NCBI GenBank assembly: GCA_902570035.1
Contig: CACFWO010000001.1
Coordinates: 124,001-188,000 of the forward strand
Length of the DNA: 64,000 bases
Source: an uncultured SAR86 cluster bacterium
GTDB taxonomy: Bacteria > Pseudomonadota > Gammaproteobacteria > Magnimaribacterales > AG-339-G14
Direction: 5' to 3'
Positions 44,960 through 52,950 of this stretch are shown here, piece by piece (positions within the stretch are counted from its first letter, which is position 1; every line of letters begins with the position of its first letter). Below the pieces are notes generated by a model. The model worked only from the letters and a program-made list of their open reading frames with translations, had not been told where the DNA came from and searched no databases. Both the position numbers and the translations under genes were made by a program.

Positions 44960-45894
44960 TTATCAGAAATATTAGTCAACCATTCAGGGAATAAAATGTG
45001 ATCCCCTCTTACATGATTAGAGTATTTTGACTGAAGAATCTTGGTAATAGGTCCTCTTTGACCATTTGATATTTTATTTTTATCAACAAACGTTATTGGT
45101 AATACCTCTGCTGCGGTCCCTGTAAAAAAAAGTTCATCTGCTTGAATAACCTCTTCTGGAGAGATGTTCTTCTCAATAACATCAATTTTTTCATTCTTAG
45201 CTAAATCAATGATACTTTTTCTTGTTATACCATTAAGTGATGCTTCAACATCAGGAGTGAATATTTTCCCATCTTTCACCATGAAAAAGTTTTCTCCGGA
45301 ACCCTCAGCAACATTTCCTGCTGTGTCTAACATTAATGCTTCATCAAAGCCTTCTTCAAGAGCTTCATTAAGTGCAACAATAGAATTAACGTAGTTTCCG
45401 TTAACTTTTGATCTCGACACTTTATTCCCTCTTTGTCTTGTGTAACTAGATAGTTTTACTTTGATTCCTTGCTCGTAAAGCTCTGGGGAAAGGTAGCTTG
45501 GCCAATACCAAGCGGCAACAATGCAGTGAACTTTAAGATTATCAGCTCTGAGTCCCAAGCCTTCAGAACCATAAAAGCACATAGGCCTTATATAAGCTTC
45601 ATCTAACTTATTTCTTTTTACGACCTCTATTTGAGCTTTATTTATTTCGTCTTTTGAATAAGGAATTTTTAATTTAACAGTATCTGCAGATTCAAAAAGG
45701 CGATCTGTGTGGTCCTTAAGACGGAAAATCGTTGGTCCTTGCGTGGTAGAATAAGCTCTAACACCTTCGAATACACCTAATCCGTAATGAAGAGTATGAG
45801 TTAAAACATGAACTTTGGCATCTTTCCAGTCAACATACTGGCCATCAAACCATACAACGCCATCTATATTTTCAAGGCCTCTTGAAGTATCCAT
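44956..45894 (-). CDS. ilvE: Branched-chain amino acid aminotransferase
   Basis: This PLP enzyme transaminates leucine, isoleucine and valine. It has 312 residues. The PLP lysine is about 163 in SRSKVNGNYVNS, with HYGLGVFEGVRAY and AGNVAEGSGENFFMV as further marks. It heads the envelope operon by overlapping starts, though its function is unrelated. Its start is only 17 bases from the divergent algC start. Confidence 0.95.
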   Translation of the reverse strand: MDTSRGLENIDGVVWFDGQYVDWKDAKVHVLTHTLHYGLGVFEGVRAYSTTQGPTIFRLKDHTDRLFESADTVKLKIPYSKDEINKAQIEVVKRNKLDEAYIRPMCFYGSEGLGLRADNLKVHCIVAAWYWPSYLSPELYEQGIKVKLSSYTRQRGNKVSRSKVNGNYVNSIVALNEALEEGFDEALMLDTAGNVAEGSGENFFMVKDGKIFTPDVEASLNGITRKSIIDLAKNEKIDVIEKNISPEEVIQADELFFTGTAAEVLPITFVDKNKISNGQRGPITKILQSKYSNHVRGDHILFPEWLTNISDN

Positions 45895-45911
45895 AATTAA
45901 GTTAGAACCAA

Positions 45912-47291
45912 ATGCAAATTAATCAAAATATTTTTAGAGCATATGATATCAGAGGTATTGCATCTGAGGACCTGAGCGATGAATTTGTTATGTCTTTGGG
46001 ATCAGCTTTGAGTCATAAAATTAAAAAATTAGGTTTAAAACAAGTTGTAGTAGCTCGCGACGGAAGATTATCTGGAGCAAGAATTTACTCAGCCTTGATT
46101 AACTCCTTCTTAGATAATGGTGTAGATGTCATAAATGCAGGAATGGTGCCCTCACCTCTACTTTATTTTGCGGTTGAGAAATTCAATACTAAGAATGGAG
46201 TCATGATCACAGGGAGCCACAACCCCAAAGAATATAATGGATTTAAAATAATCTTGGGCGGTAAAACTATTTACGGGCAAGAAATTCAAAATATTAAAAA
46301 CGACATACTTCAAGGCACACACTCGAAAGAAATCCAGAAAGGTAATTTAGAAGAGATAAATATTTTAGATGATTATATTAATGAGCTTAAAAATAATATC
46401 TCATTAAAAAGATCCATGAAGATTTGTCTTGATTGTGGGAATGGTGTTGGCGGGGTGATTGCGCCAAAAGCATTTAAAGCAATTGGTTGTGAAGTTGTAG
46501 AACTTTTCAGCGAAGTAGATGGAAATTTTCCAAATCATCACCCAGATCCTGGTGATCCGAAAAATTTTGAAGATTTGCAGAGCAAAATAATAGAATCAAA
46601 TGCTGATATTGGTATAGCCTTGGACGGTGATGCAGATAGAGTAGGTATTGTTGATAACTCAGGGAAAATTATCTACCCAGATATTCAAATGATTCTGTAT
46701 GCAGGCCAAGTTTTAGAGAAAAATAAAAATGCGACAATAATTTTTGACGTCAAATGTTCTAACATCCTAAAAAAATTCATTGAAGAAAATTCTGGCATAG
46801 CTTACATGTCAAAAACTGGCCACTCATACATAAAGAAAAATCTTTTTGAAAAGAATGCTCTTTTAGCAGGAGAAATGAGTGGGCATATTTTCTTTAAAGA
46901 TAGATGGTTTGGTTTCGACGACGCTATTTATGCTGGAAGTAGAATGTTAGAGATTTTGTCAGAAAAGGAAAAAAATTCATCAGATATTTTTTCTGAACTA
47001 CCTCAAAATTTATCAACACCAGAGATAAATATATCTGTTTCAGATGAAAATAAGTTTTCAATAATAAGTAAACTAATAAAAATACTGGAGAAAGAAAGTG
47101 GAGAGATTAACTCCCTAGACGGAATTAGAATAGATAGAGATTCTTGCTGGGGTCTTATAAGAGCATCAAATACTTCACCAAACTTGGTTTTAAGGTTTGA
47201 AGGAAATTCACCTCAAGATTTGGATGATATAAAAAATGTATTTAAAAAAGCTATTTCAAAAGTGGATAATACGATCAAAGCAAACTTTTAA
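45912..47291 (+). CDS. algC: Phosphomannomutase/phosphoglucomutase
   Basis: AlgC interconverts mannose-6-P/mannose-1-P and glucose-6-P/glucose-1-P for LPS and polysaccharide synthesis. It has 459 residues. The phosphoserine is at 102 in MITGSHNPKEYNGFK, the magnesium loop is LDGDADRVGIVD, and the C-terminal block RASNTSPNLVLRFEG binds phosphate. It shares one base with argB, and algC-argB-slmA matches the Pseudomonas order. Confidence 0.95.
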   Translation: MQINQNIFRAYDIRGIASEDLSDEFVMSLGSALSHKIKKLGLKQVVVARDGRLSGARIYSALINSFLDNGVDVINAGMVPSPLLYFAVEKFNTKNGVMITGSHNPKEYNGFKIILGGKTIYGQEIQNIKNDILQGTHSKEIQKGNLEEINILDDYINELKNNISLKRSMKICLDCGNGVGGVIAPKAFKAIGCEVVELFSEVDGNFPNHHPDPGDPKNFEDLQSKIIESNADIGIALDGDADRVGIVDNSGKIIYPDIQMILYAGQVLEKNKNATIIFDVKCSNILKKFIEENSGIAYMSKTGHSYIKKNLFEKNALLAGEMSGHIFFKDRWFGFDDAIYAGSRMLEILSEKEKNSSDIFSELPQNLSTPEINISVSDENKFSIISKLIKILEKESGEINSLDGIRIDRDSCWGLIRASNTSPNLVLRFEGNSPQDLDDIKNVFKKAISKVDNTIKANF

Positions 47292-48142
47292 TGATCAAAG
47301 ATAGCAAATCTGCAGAATCACTAGCAAAGATCCTAAGTGAGGCCTTGCCTTACATACAAAAATTTTCAGGAAAGATAGTCGTCATTAAGTATGGTGGCAG
47401 CGCTATGAAAGAAAACAAATTAAGGCAAAATTTTGCAAGAGACATCGCTTTGATGAGGCAAATTGGAATATTTCCTGTTCTTGTTCATGGAGGCGGACCT
47501 CAAATTGAAAGAAATTTGAAAAAGCACAATATAAAAAGTGTGTTTATTGATGGACTTAGAAAAACAGATGAAAATTCAATAAAAACTATTGTTAAAACTC
47601 TAAGGGCAGTAAATGGAGATATTGCCGAACTGATCAAAACTTGGGGAGCAAGAACAAAAACATTCAATGACGTTAGAGAGAGTATTCTTATCTGTAAAAA
47701 AATTAAGACAAAGATAGATCTTGGTTTTGTAGGTGACATCACAAAAGTTGATAGTGGTTTGATCAAGAAAAATATTTTTAGTGGAAAAATTCCTGTGATT
47801 GCTCCAATTGGCAGGGACAGATTTGGAATGCATTACAATATTAATGCTGATCATGTGGCTTGCAAGGTAGCTGAAAAATTAAAGGCTGAAAAGATAATTA
47901 TGATGACGGATGTAAAAGGAGTGTTGACAAATACAGGTGAGAAAATATCTGAGATGGATATCAAAAAAGCCAAAAAAATTGCTAAAACCATAAAAGGAGG
48001 AATGCTCCCAAAACTCTCATCTGTGATAAAGAGTCTAGAAAGCGGCGTGAAAAGTGCTCATATCGTTGATGGTAGAGTGCCGCATGCAGTTTTAGTTGAG
48101 ATACTTACAGACAAAGGCATTGGAACTTGGATAACAAAATAA
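47291..48142 (+). CDS. argB: Acetylglutamate kinase
   Basis: ArgB phosphorylates N-acetylglutamate in arginine synthesis. It has 283 residues; KYGGSAM near 35 and VHGGGPQIERNLKKHNI are family marks. The C-terminal part has GGMLPKLSSVIKSLESGV and HAVLVEILTDKGIGTWI. In many bacteria PII binds this enzyme; glnB is also in the window but 13 kb away. It ends one base before slmA. Confidence 0.96.
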   Translation: MIKDSKSAESLAKILSEALPYIQKFSGKIVVIKYGGSAMKENKLRQNFARDIALMRQIGIFPVLVHGGGPQIERNLKKHNIKSVFIDGLRKTDENSIKTIVKTLRAVNGDIAELIKTWGARTKTFNDVRESILICKKIKTKIDLGFVGDITKVDSGLIKKNIFSGKIPVIAPIGRDRFGMHYNINADHVACKVAEKLKAEKIIMMTDVKGVLTNTGEKISEMDIKKAKKIAKTIKGGMLPKLSSVIKSLESGVKSAHIVDGRVPHAVLVEILTDKGIGTWITK

Positions 48143-48143
48143 G

Positions 48144-48728
48144 ATGACCGAAACTCTGACAAATAGACAAATTAATATTATGCAGACTTTAGTTTCCATG
48201 CTTGAAAGTAAGGAACCGATAAAAATTACTACTGCTGAATTGGCAAAACGATGTGAGATAACTGAAGCTGCCATCTATAAACATTTTCCAAGTAAAAGAA
48301 AGATATATGAAGGCTTGGTTGATTTTTGTGAGGAAAATATATTTCCAAGAATATCATCCATCAAAAAAGAAGTTTCCAGTCCGGAGACTCCCTTTAATAT
48401 TTGTACTTTGATATTAGCGTTTTGTGAGAAGAACAAAGGTATTTGTAAAATTTTGACTAGAGAAGTACTTACTCCAGATGAAATAAAAATTGAAGAAAAA
48501 GTAAATCATTTATTTGAAAGATTCGAGCTTGAAATAAAACTTGCCTTCCAAAATTATGAACAATCAAGCAAGGCAAAATTCAACTTAACTCCAACTGATT
48601 CAGCTGGTTTGATCATTTCTATTCTAGAGGGAAAGATTCAAAGCTTTGTAAGATCAAATTTTAAAAGAAAAGTATTGGAAGAATGGAATGAATATTCTTC
48701 AAAATTAATGCTGACAATTTATAAGTAA
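48144..48728 (+). CDS. slmA: Nucleoid occlusion factor SlmA (TetR family)
   Basis: SlmA binds DNA and FtsZ to stop division over the chromosome. It has 194 residues. The helix-turn-helix part ITTAELAKRCEITEAAIYKHFPSKRKIYEGL is close to E. coli SlmA, and the C-terminal LFERFELEIKLAF block also fits. Its position after algC and argB is conserved in Pseudomonas. It ends 5 bases from the convergent mrcA gene. Confidence 0.9.
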   Translation: MTETLTNRQINIMQTLVSMLESKEPIKITTAELAKRCEITEAAIYKHFPSKRKIYEGLVDFCEENIFPRISSIKKEVSSPETPFNICTLILAFCEKNKGICKILTREVLTPDEIKIEEKVNHLFERFELEIKLAFQNYEQSSKAKFNLTPTDSAGLIISILEGKIQSFVRSNFKRKVLEEWNEYSSKLMLTIYK

Positions 48729-48733
48729 TTTAA

Positions 48734-51130
48734 TTAATTTATAAGAAAATCAAAGAAGATATTCTTTTCATCCGGCCTGGCAATTTCTCCAGTGCTTTTA
48801 TTCAATCTGGCTGAAGATAAATTCTTAGGCCTTGGTTGCATTCCTTTATCGATATTGTTCTCAACCTCGGAGACATAATTCATCCAAATAGGTAAAGCAG
48901 TTGTACTACCGAACTCTCTCTCCCCAAGTGGCTTAGGTTGATCGTATCCAAACCAAACTGTTGCTAAGAAGCTATTATTAAAGCCTGTAAACCAAGTGCT
49001 CTCTGCATCATTAGTTGTTCCAGTTTTTCCTGCAAAATCATCTCTGGATAATTTCTTTATATTGCTTGCTGTTCCTCTTTTTGCAGCTTCTATCAAAATG
49101 TCATTAATTACATATGTAATTCTAGGATCAATAATTTCTTCTTCATTATTTTCTTCATTGTATCCATTCCATAATCTTGAAGCTCTTAAATCTAAAGTTT
49201 TAGTTTTTGAGAAATCTAATACTTCTGAGTTAGGAAGAACGATTTTTTCAATGTAATAAGGCTCTATAGATTTTCCTCCATTAGCAATGATAGAAAAGGC
49301 TTTTGCATTTTGTAAAGGAGTAGAACTATAAGATCCCAGAGCCAGAGACAAATCATTCGGAATTTCATCTTCTTGGAATCCATATTTCTGAACATGGCTT
49401 CTTACTTTGTCGATACCTAATTCCTGAAGAAGTCTCACTGAAACTATGTTTCTTGACTGAACCAATGCCTCTCTCAATCTTGTTGGGCCATAGAATCTAC
49501 CGGATGAATTTTTTGGGCGCCAGACATCTTCTAAATTGTCATCTTCAAAAACTATGGGTGCATCGAGGATTATTGAAGATGGGTTATAACCATTTTCAAA
49601 GGCAGCACTATATAAAAAAGGTTTGAAGTTTGAACCAAGCTGAGGTTTTGCTTGAAAAACTCGATTGTAGTTACTTGAATAAAAGTCATATCCACCGACC
49701 AAAGCCAAGATCTTTCCATCCTTTGGATCAAGACTCACGATGCATGATTGAATCTCTGGATATTGGGAGAATTCCACTTTTTCACTGCTTTCATTAATCC
49801 AAACGAGATCTCCAGGAGAGAAGAAATCCGAAAATTCCTGAACCTCTCTATCTATTCTATTTTCATCTATTTTTGGTCTAATCTTCGTACTCAGGTCTTC
49901 TTTAAAAATTCTTATGAGCTCTAAATTAGAATTGATAAGAAATACTACTTGATCTTCTACTGAAAGAAATATGGCAGGGACAAAATCTTTGTATTTTGGG
50001 AGTGACTCATAAAGAGATTCAATCTCCCTAAAAGGATGCTCATCGGTTTTTTCTATTCCATACTCATCAGAAAAATCTATGTCTTGATAAAAAAATTGAT
50101 AGAACACTTCGGACTTATTAAGAAATTTATTTGGGATCAAACTTTCATAATTCTTAGGCTTTCTAAATCCATGTCTACTCTCATAACTCTCTACTCCAGT
50201 TTTAAGGGCTTTGTTGGCAGAAAGTTGATGCTGAGAATTTATTGTTGAATAAACTTCATAGCCATCTTTATATACTCCCTTTCCATAGTTACTAACCATG
50301 TATTTTCTGATTTCTTCTGCCAAATGACCGGCTTCCACATCAGGTTTGATTCCATAATTATCTGCTGTAAGAGGTTCAGATACATTTACCTCATAATCAC
50401 TTTCTGAGATGTAGCCGAGATCTTTCATTCGTTTAAGTATCCAATTTCTTCTATTCAATGCTCTTCTTTTATTTGCCAGTGGGTTCACCTCTGATGGTCT
50501 TTGCGTTGATGCAGCAATCATTGCAAATTGAGCTACAGATAAATCTTGAAGAGGCTTTCCATAATAAATTGAGGAGGCTGCAACAATGCCATAGGCTCTG
50601 TTTCCTAAAAAAACTTTATTTACGTAAAGTTCAAATATTTCCTCTTTTGTTAAGAAGACTTCAAGCATAAAGGCCGTGTAAATTTCCTTTAACTTTCTTT
50701 TGTAGGTTTTTTCTTGAGTAAGCAAATAATTTCTTGCAACTTGCATTGTCAAAGTTCCACCACCGCTGCCTTTTTCTCCCGTAATTACCAACTCACTTAG
50801 CGCTCTAGCAAGAGCAGTAAAATCGATACCCGTATGAGAGAAAAATTCATCGTCTTCAGCTGCAAGATATGCATTAACAAGTCCCTTAGGTATGTCTTCA
50901 AAAATAATTTTAGTTCTATGGATTTCCCCAAATTCAGAGATAAGCTTTCCATCGCTAGTATAAATTTTTAACGGAATTTGTAATTCTGCTTTATCAAGGT
51001 CACTGATTTTAGGTAATTCAGGATAAAGATATATATAAACTCCAAGCGCCATTTGAAATGGAAAAAGAATAGCAATTAAAGATATTAGAAATATCTTTGA
51101 CCTGAATAATGTCTTAAAAAACTTTTTCAT
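48734..51130 (-). CDS. mrcA: Penicillin-binding protein 1A
   Basis: This bifunctional class A PBP polymerises and cross-links peptidoglycan. It has 798 residues. A membrane helix (about 10-32) is followed by the glycosyltransferase domain with catalytic Glu92 in AEDDEFFSHTGID and GSGGGTLTMQVARN. The transpeptidase part has SNFK in LGSNFKPF, the SRN triad and KTGTTND. It is divergent from aroK, with 36 bases between the two starts. Confidence 0.96.
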   Translation of the reverse strand: MKKFFKTLFRSKIFLISLIAILFPFQMALGVYIYLYPELPKISDLDKAELQIPLKIYTSDGKLISEFGEIHRTKIIFEDIPKGLVNAYLAAEDDEFFSHTGIDFTALARALSELVITGEKGSGGGTLTMQVARNYLLTQEKTYKRKLKEIYTAFMLEVFLTKEEIFELYVNKVFLGNRAYGIVAASSIYYGKPLQDLSVAQFAMIAASTQRPSEVNPLANKRRALNRRNWILKRMKDLGYISESDYEVNVSEPLTADNYGIKPDVEAGHLAEEIRKYMVSNYGKGVYKDGYEVYSTINSQHQLSANKALKTGVESYESRHGFRKPKNYESLIPNKFLNKSEVFYQFFYQDIDFSDEYGIEKTDEHPFREIESLYESLPKYKDFVPAIFLSVEDQVVFLINSNLELIRIFKEDLSTKIRPKIDENRIDREVQEFSDFFSPGDLVWINESSEKVEFSQYPEIQSCIVSLDPKDGKILALVGGYDFYSSNYNRVFQAKPQLGSNFKPFLYSAAFENGYNPSSIILDAPIVFEDDNLEDVWRPKNSSGRFYGPTRLREALVQSRNIVSVRLLQELGIDKVRSHVQKYGFQEDEIPNDLSLALGSYSSTPLQNAKAFSIIANGGKSIEPYYIEKIVLPNSEVLDFSKTKTLDLRASRLWNGYNEENNEEEIIDPRITYVINDILIEAAKRGTASNIKKLSRDDFAGKTGTTNDAESTWFTGFNNSFLATVWFGYDQPKPLGEREFGSTTALPIWMNYVSEVENNIDKGMQPRPKNLSSARLNKSTGEIARPDEKNIFFDFLIN

Positions 51131-51154
51131 TTTCTAAAAGATAATTCTAATAGA

Positions 51155-51160
51155 TATAAT
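51155..51160 (+). promoter_or_regulatory. Possible -10 box giving a leaderless aroK mRNA
   Basis: A perfect TATAAT ends six bases before the aroK ATG at 51167, the same spacing as at glyA. The whole mrcA-aroK spacer is 36 bases, so a conventional 5' leader has little room. Confidence 0.4.
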
Positions 51161-51166
51161 GAGCAG

Positions 51167-51673
51167 ATGAACATCTTTCTTGTTGGACCCATGGGATCTG
51201 GAAAATCAAGCTTGGGAAAGAAACTCGCTAAAAGTTTAGATAAAAAATTTATTGATACAGATAAAGAAATTGAGAAAAAAGAAAACAAAACTATTAATGA
51301 GATTTTTGAAAATAAAGGTGAGAAATATTTTAGAGAAAAAGAGAAAGAGTTTTTAATAAATATCCCAAATAGCTTAAATATGGTTATTGCAACTGGCGGA
51401 GGTATCGTTACTGATCAAGAAAATCGTGAGAAATTAAAAGAAAATAGAGTTATTTTCTTAAATGCCTCGGTTGAAAGACAGAGCAAAAGAACATCTAGGT
51501 CTAATAAAAGGCCTCTCTTAAAAAACGTAGACAGGTTGAAAAAACTTGGAGAGCTCTACGATCAAAGGTTAAAGTTTTACAAGGACGTTTCAAATTTCGA
51601 AATCAACGTAGATAAATATAAAAGCAAAGATATTCTTGTGAAAATTATTGAAGAACTAAATGAAAACAATTAA
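51167..51673 (+). CDS. aroK: Shikimate kinase
   Basis: AroK phosphorylates shikimate at the 3-hydroxyl. It has 168 residues. The P-loop VGPMGSGKSSLGK is at 6-18, DTDKEIEKK holds the shikimate-binding aspartate region, and ATGGGIV follows. It overlaps aroB by 14 bases, as in the common aroK-aroB pair. Confidence 0.96.
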   Translation: MNIFLVGPMGSGKSSLGKKLAKSLDKKFIDTDKEIEKKENKTINEIFENKGEKYFREKEKEFLINIPNSLNMVIATGGGIVTDQENREKLKENRVIFLNASVERQSKRTSRSNKRPLLKNVDRLKKLGELYDQRLKFYKDVSNFEINVDKYKSKDILVKIIEELNENN

Positions 51674-52748
51674 ACAATTAAAAGTAAAAACGGCCAGTTC
51701 AAATTATTCCATTTATTTTGGTAATGATTTTATTAAAAGCTTTCCTTTAAAAAAAATATCCAACTCAAAAGAGATTTTTATTATTTTTGACTCAAAAATG
51801 CCTGACTTATCAATCAGGAAAGTAAAGAGTTTCATAAGGAAATCAATGCCGAGTAAATTTGATTCCTTTAAATTTATTGCAAATGAAAAAAATAAATCTA
51901 TCGAGACATCTCAAAAAATTATAGAAAGATTAATTGATTTGAAATTCTCAAGAGATTCATTGATTGTTTCTTTTGGTGGCGGCATAACAACAGATCTCGC
52001 AGGTTTTGTAGCCTCGGTATATCTACGCGGAATTGAAGTTATGCATATTCCAACCACTCTTCTGGCCCAGGTCGATGCTTCTGTGGGTGGTAAAACAGGT
52101 GTTAACAGTAAAAAATTTAAAAATATGATTGGTGCATTTAAGCAACCTGCAGCAGTATTGATTGATACTTATTTTCTAAAATCACTGAGTAAAAGGCATC
52201 TAGCAGCAGGTTACTCAGAAATAATTAAACATGCGCTGATTGAAGATAAAAATCTGTTATCTAAATTAGATAACTTTGATCAGAATATTAAGAAGAAAGG
52301 AAACATTACCGAGTTATCTAACCTCATAAGGATATCAACAAAAATTAAGGCAAATATTGTTGAGCAAGACGAAAGAGAGAAATCAGTAAGAGCTCATCTC
52401 AACTTTGGTCATACTTTCGCACATGCCATAGAAAGCGTTCAATCTTTTAAGGGATTGAACCATGGCGAAGCAGTTGGTGTTGGAATGGTTTGTGCAGCCA
52501 AATTATCCTTATTGTTGGGCAAAATAAATTCACAAGAGTTTGATAAAATTAAGTCGTTAATTAAAAAATTCAACCTACCCACAAAGCTTCCCGCTAATTG
52601 CGAACCTGCGAAGATTCTTAAAGCCATGCAATCAGATAAAAAAAGTAAAGACGCTACTTTAAGATTCATTATTATAGATGGAATAGGAAAGGTTAAAATA
52701 GTTGAAAACGTTGACAAAGAGAAAATCTTAATTAGCTTAAAAATATAA
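51660..52748 (+). CDS. aroB: 3-dehydroquinate synthase
   Basis: AroB cyclises DAHP to 3-dehydroquinate with NAD and a divalent metal. It has 362 residues. Family marks are SFGGGITTDLAGFVAS, HIPTTLLAQVDASVGGKTG, ISTKIKANIVEQDERE and LNFGHTFAHAIE. aroG at 9-10 kb makes its substrate. A 202-base gap follows before gltB. Confidence 0.96.
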   Translation: MKTIKQLKVKTASSNYSIYFGNDFIKSFPLKKISNSKEIFIIFDSKMPDLSIRKVKSFIRKSMPSKFDSFKFIANEKNKSIETSQKIIERLIDLKFSRDSLIVSFGGGITTDLAGFVASVYLRGIEVMHIPTTLLAQVDASVGGKTGVNSKKFKNMIGAFKQPAAVLIDTYFLKSLSKRHLAAGYSEIIKHALIEDKNLLSKLDNFDQNIKKKGNITELSNLIRISTKIKANIVEQDEREKSVRAHLNFGHTFAHAIESVQSFKGLNHGEAVGVGMVCAAKLSLLLGKINSQEFDKIKSLIKKFNLPTKLPANCEPAKILKAMQSDKKSKDATLRFIIIDGIGKVKIVENVDKEKILISLKI

Positions 52749-52800
52749 AAAACATTTTTCTTATAATATAGAATAAAAATTGGTCTTTTTTATTATTTTT

Positions 52801-52809
52801 TGGTATAAA
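52801..52809 (+). promoter_or_regulatory. Extended -10 promoter for the gltBD leader
   Basis: TGGTATAAA is a near-consensus -10 box with TGn extension. A weak -35 (TTGGTC at 52780-52785) lies 18 bases upstream. A transcript from here would start near 52815, just before the riboswitch region. A second TATAAT at 52762-52767 is an alternative. Confidence 0.4.
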
Positions 52810-52859
52810 TAATTAAGTAAGAAATTAACATTCTTCCCTGAGATCTTGGGCTTAAGATC

Positions 52860-52920
52860 AATCGTTCATCCTTGTTTGGGGACGGAAGTAGGTAAAAAAT
52901 CAAACCGAAGGAACGCATCT
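52860..52920 (+). promoter_or_regulatory. Glutamine riboswitch, glnA motif
   Basis: This leader segment carries the blocks of the glnA RNA motif: ATCGTTCATCC (52861-52871), GGACGGAAGTAGG (52880-52892) and ACCGAAGGAACGC (52904-52916). P1 forms from CGTTC (52863-52867) and GAACG (52911-52915), and AGGT pairs with ACC to close the third stem. A separate GATCTT/AAGATC hairpin lies just upstream (52842-52859). Downstream, GGAAGG (52929-52934), the likely gltB ribosome site, can pair with TCTTCC (52832-52837), giving a translational switch. The motif is known mainly from cyanobacteria and marine sequences, where it binds glutamine. It lies 31 bases before the gltB ATG. Confidence 0.85.
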
Positions 52921-52950
52921 TTCTATCAGGAAGGGTGAAGCATTGACTCG

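Noticed and set aside
45871-45886. Hairpin TTCAAG-GCCT-CTTGAA in the ilvE start region
   Set aside because: It lies inside coding sequence, has a short loop and no T run; likely chance.
52749-52775. Terminator after aroB
   Set aside because: The AAAAA/TTTTT pairing contains no G-C pairs and would not be stable.
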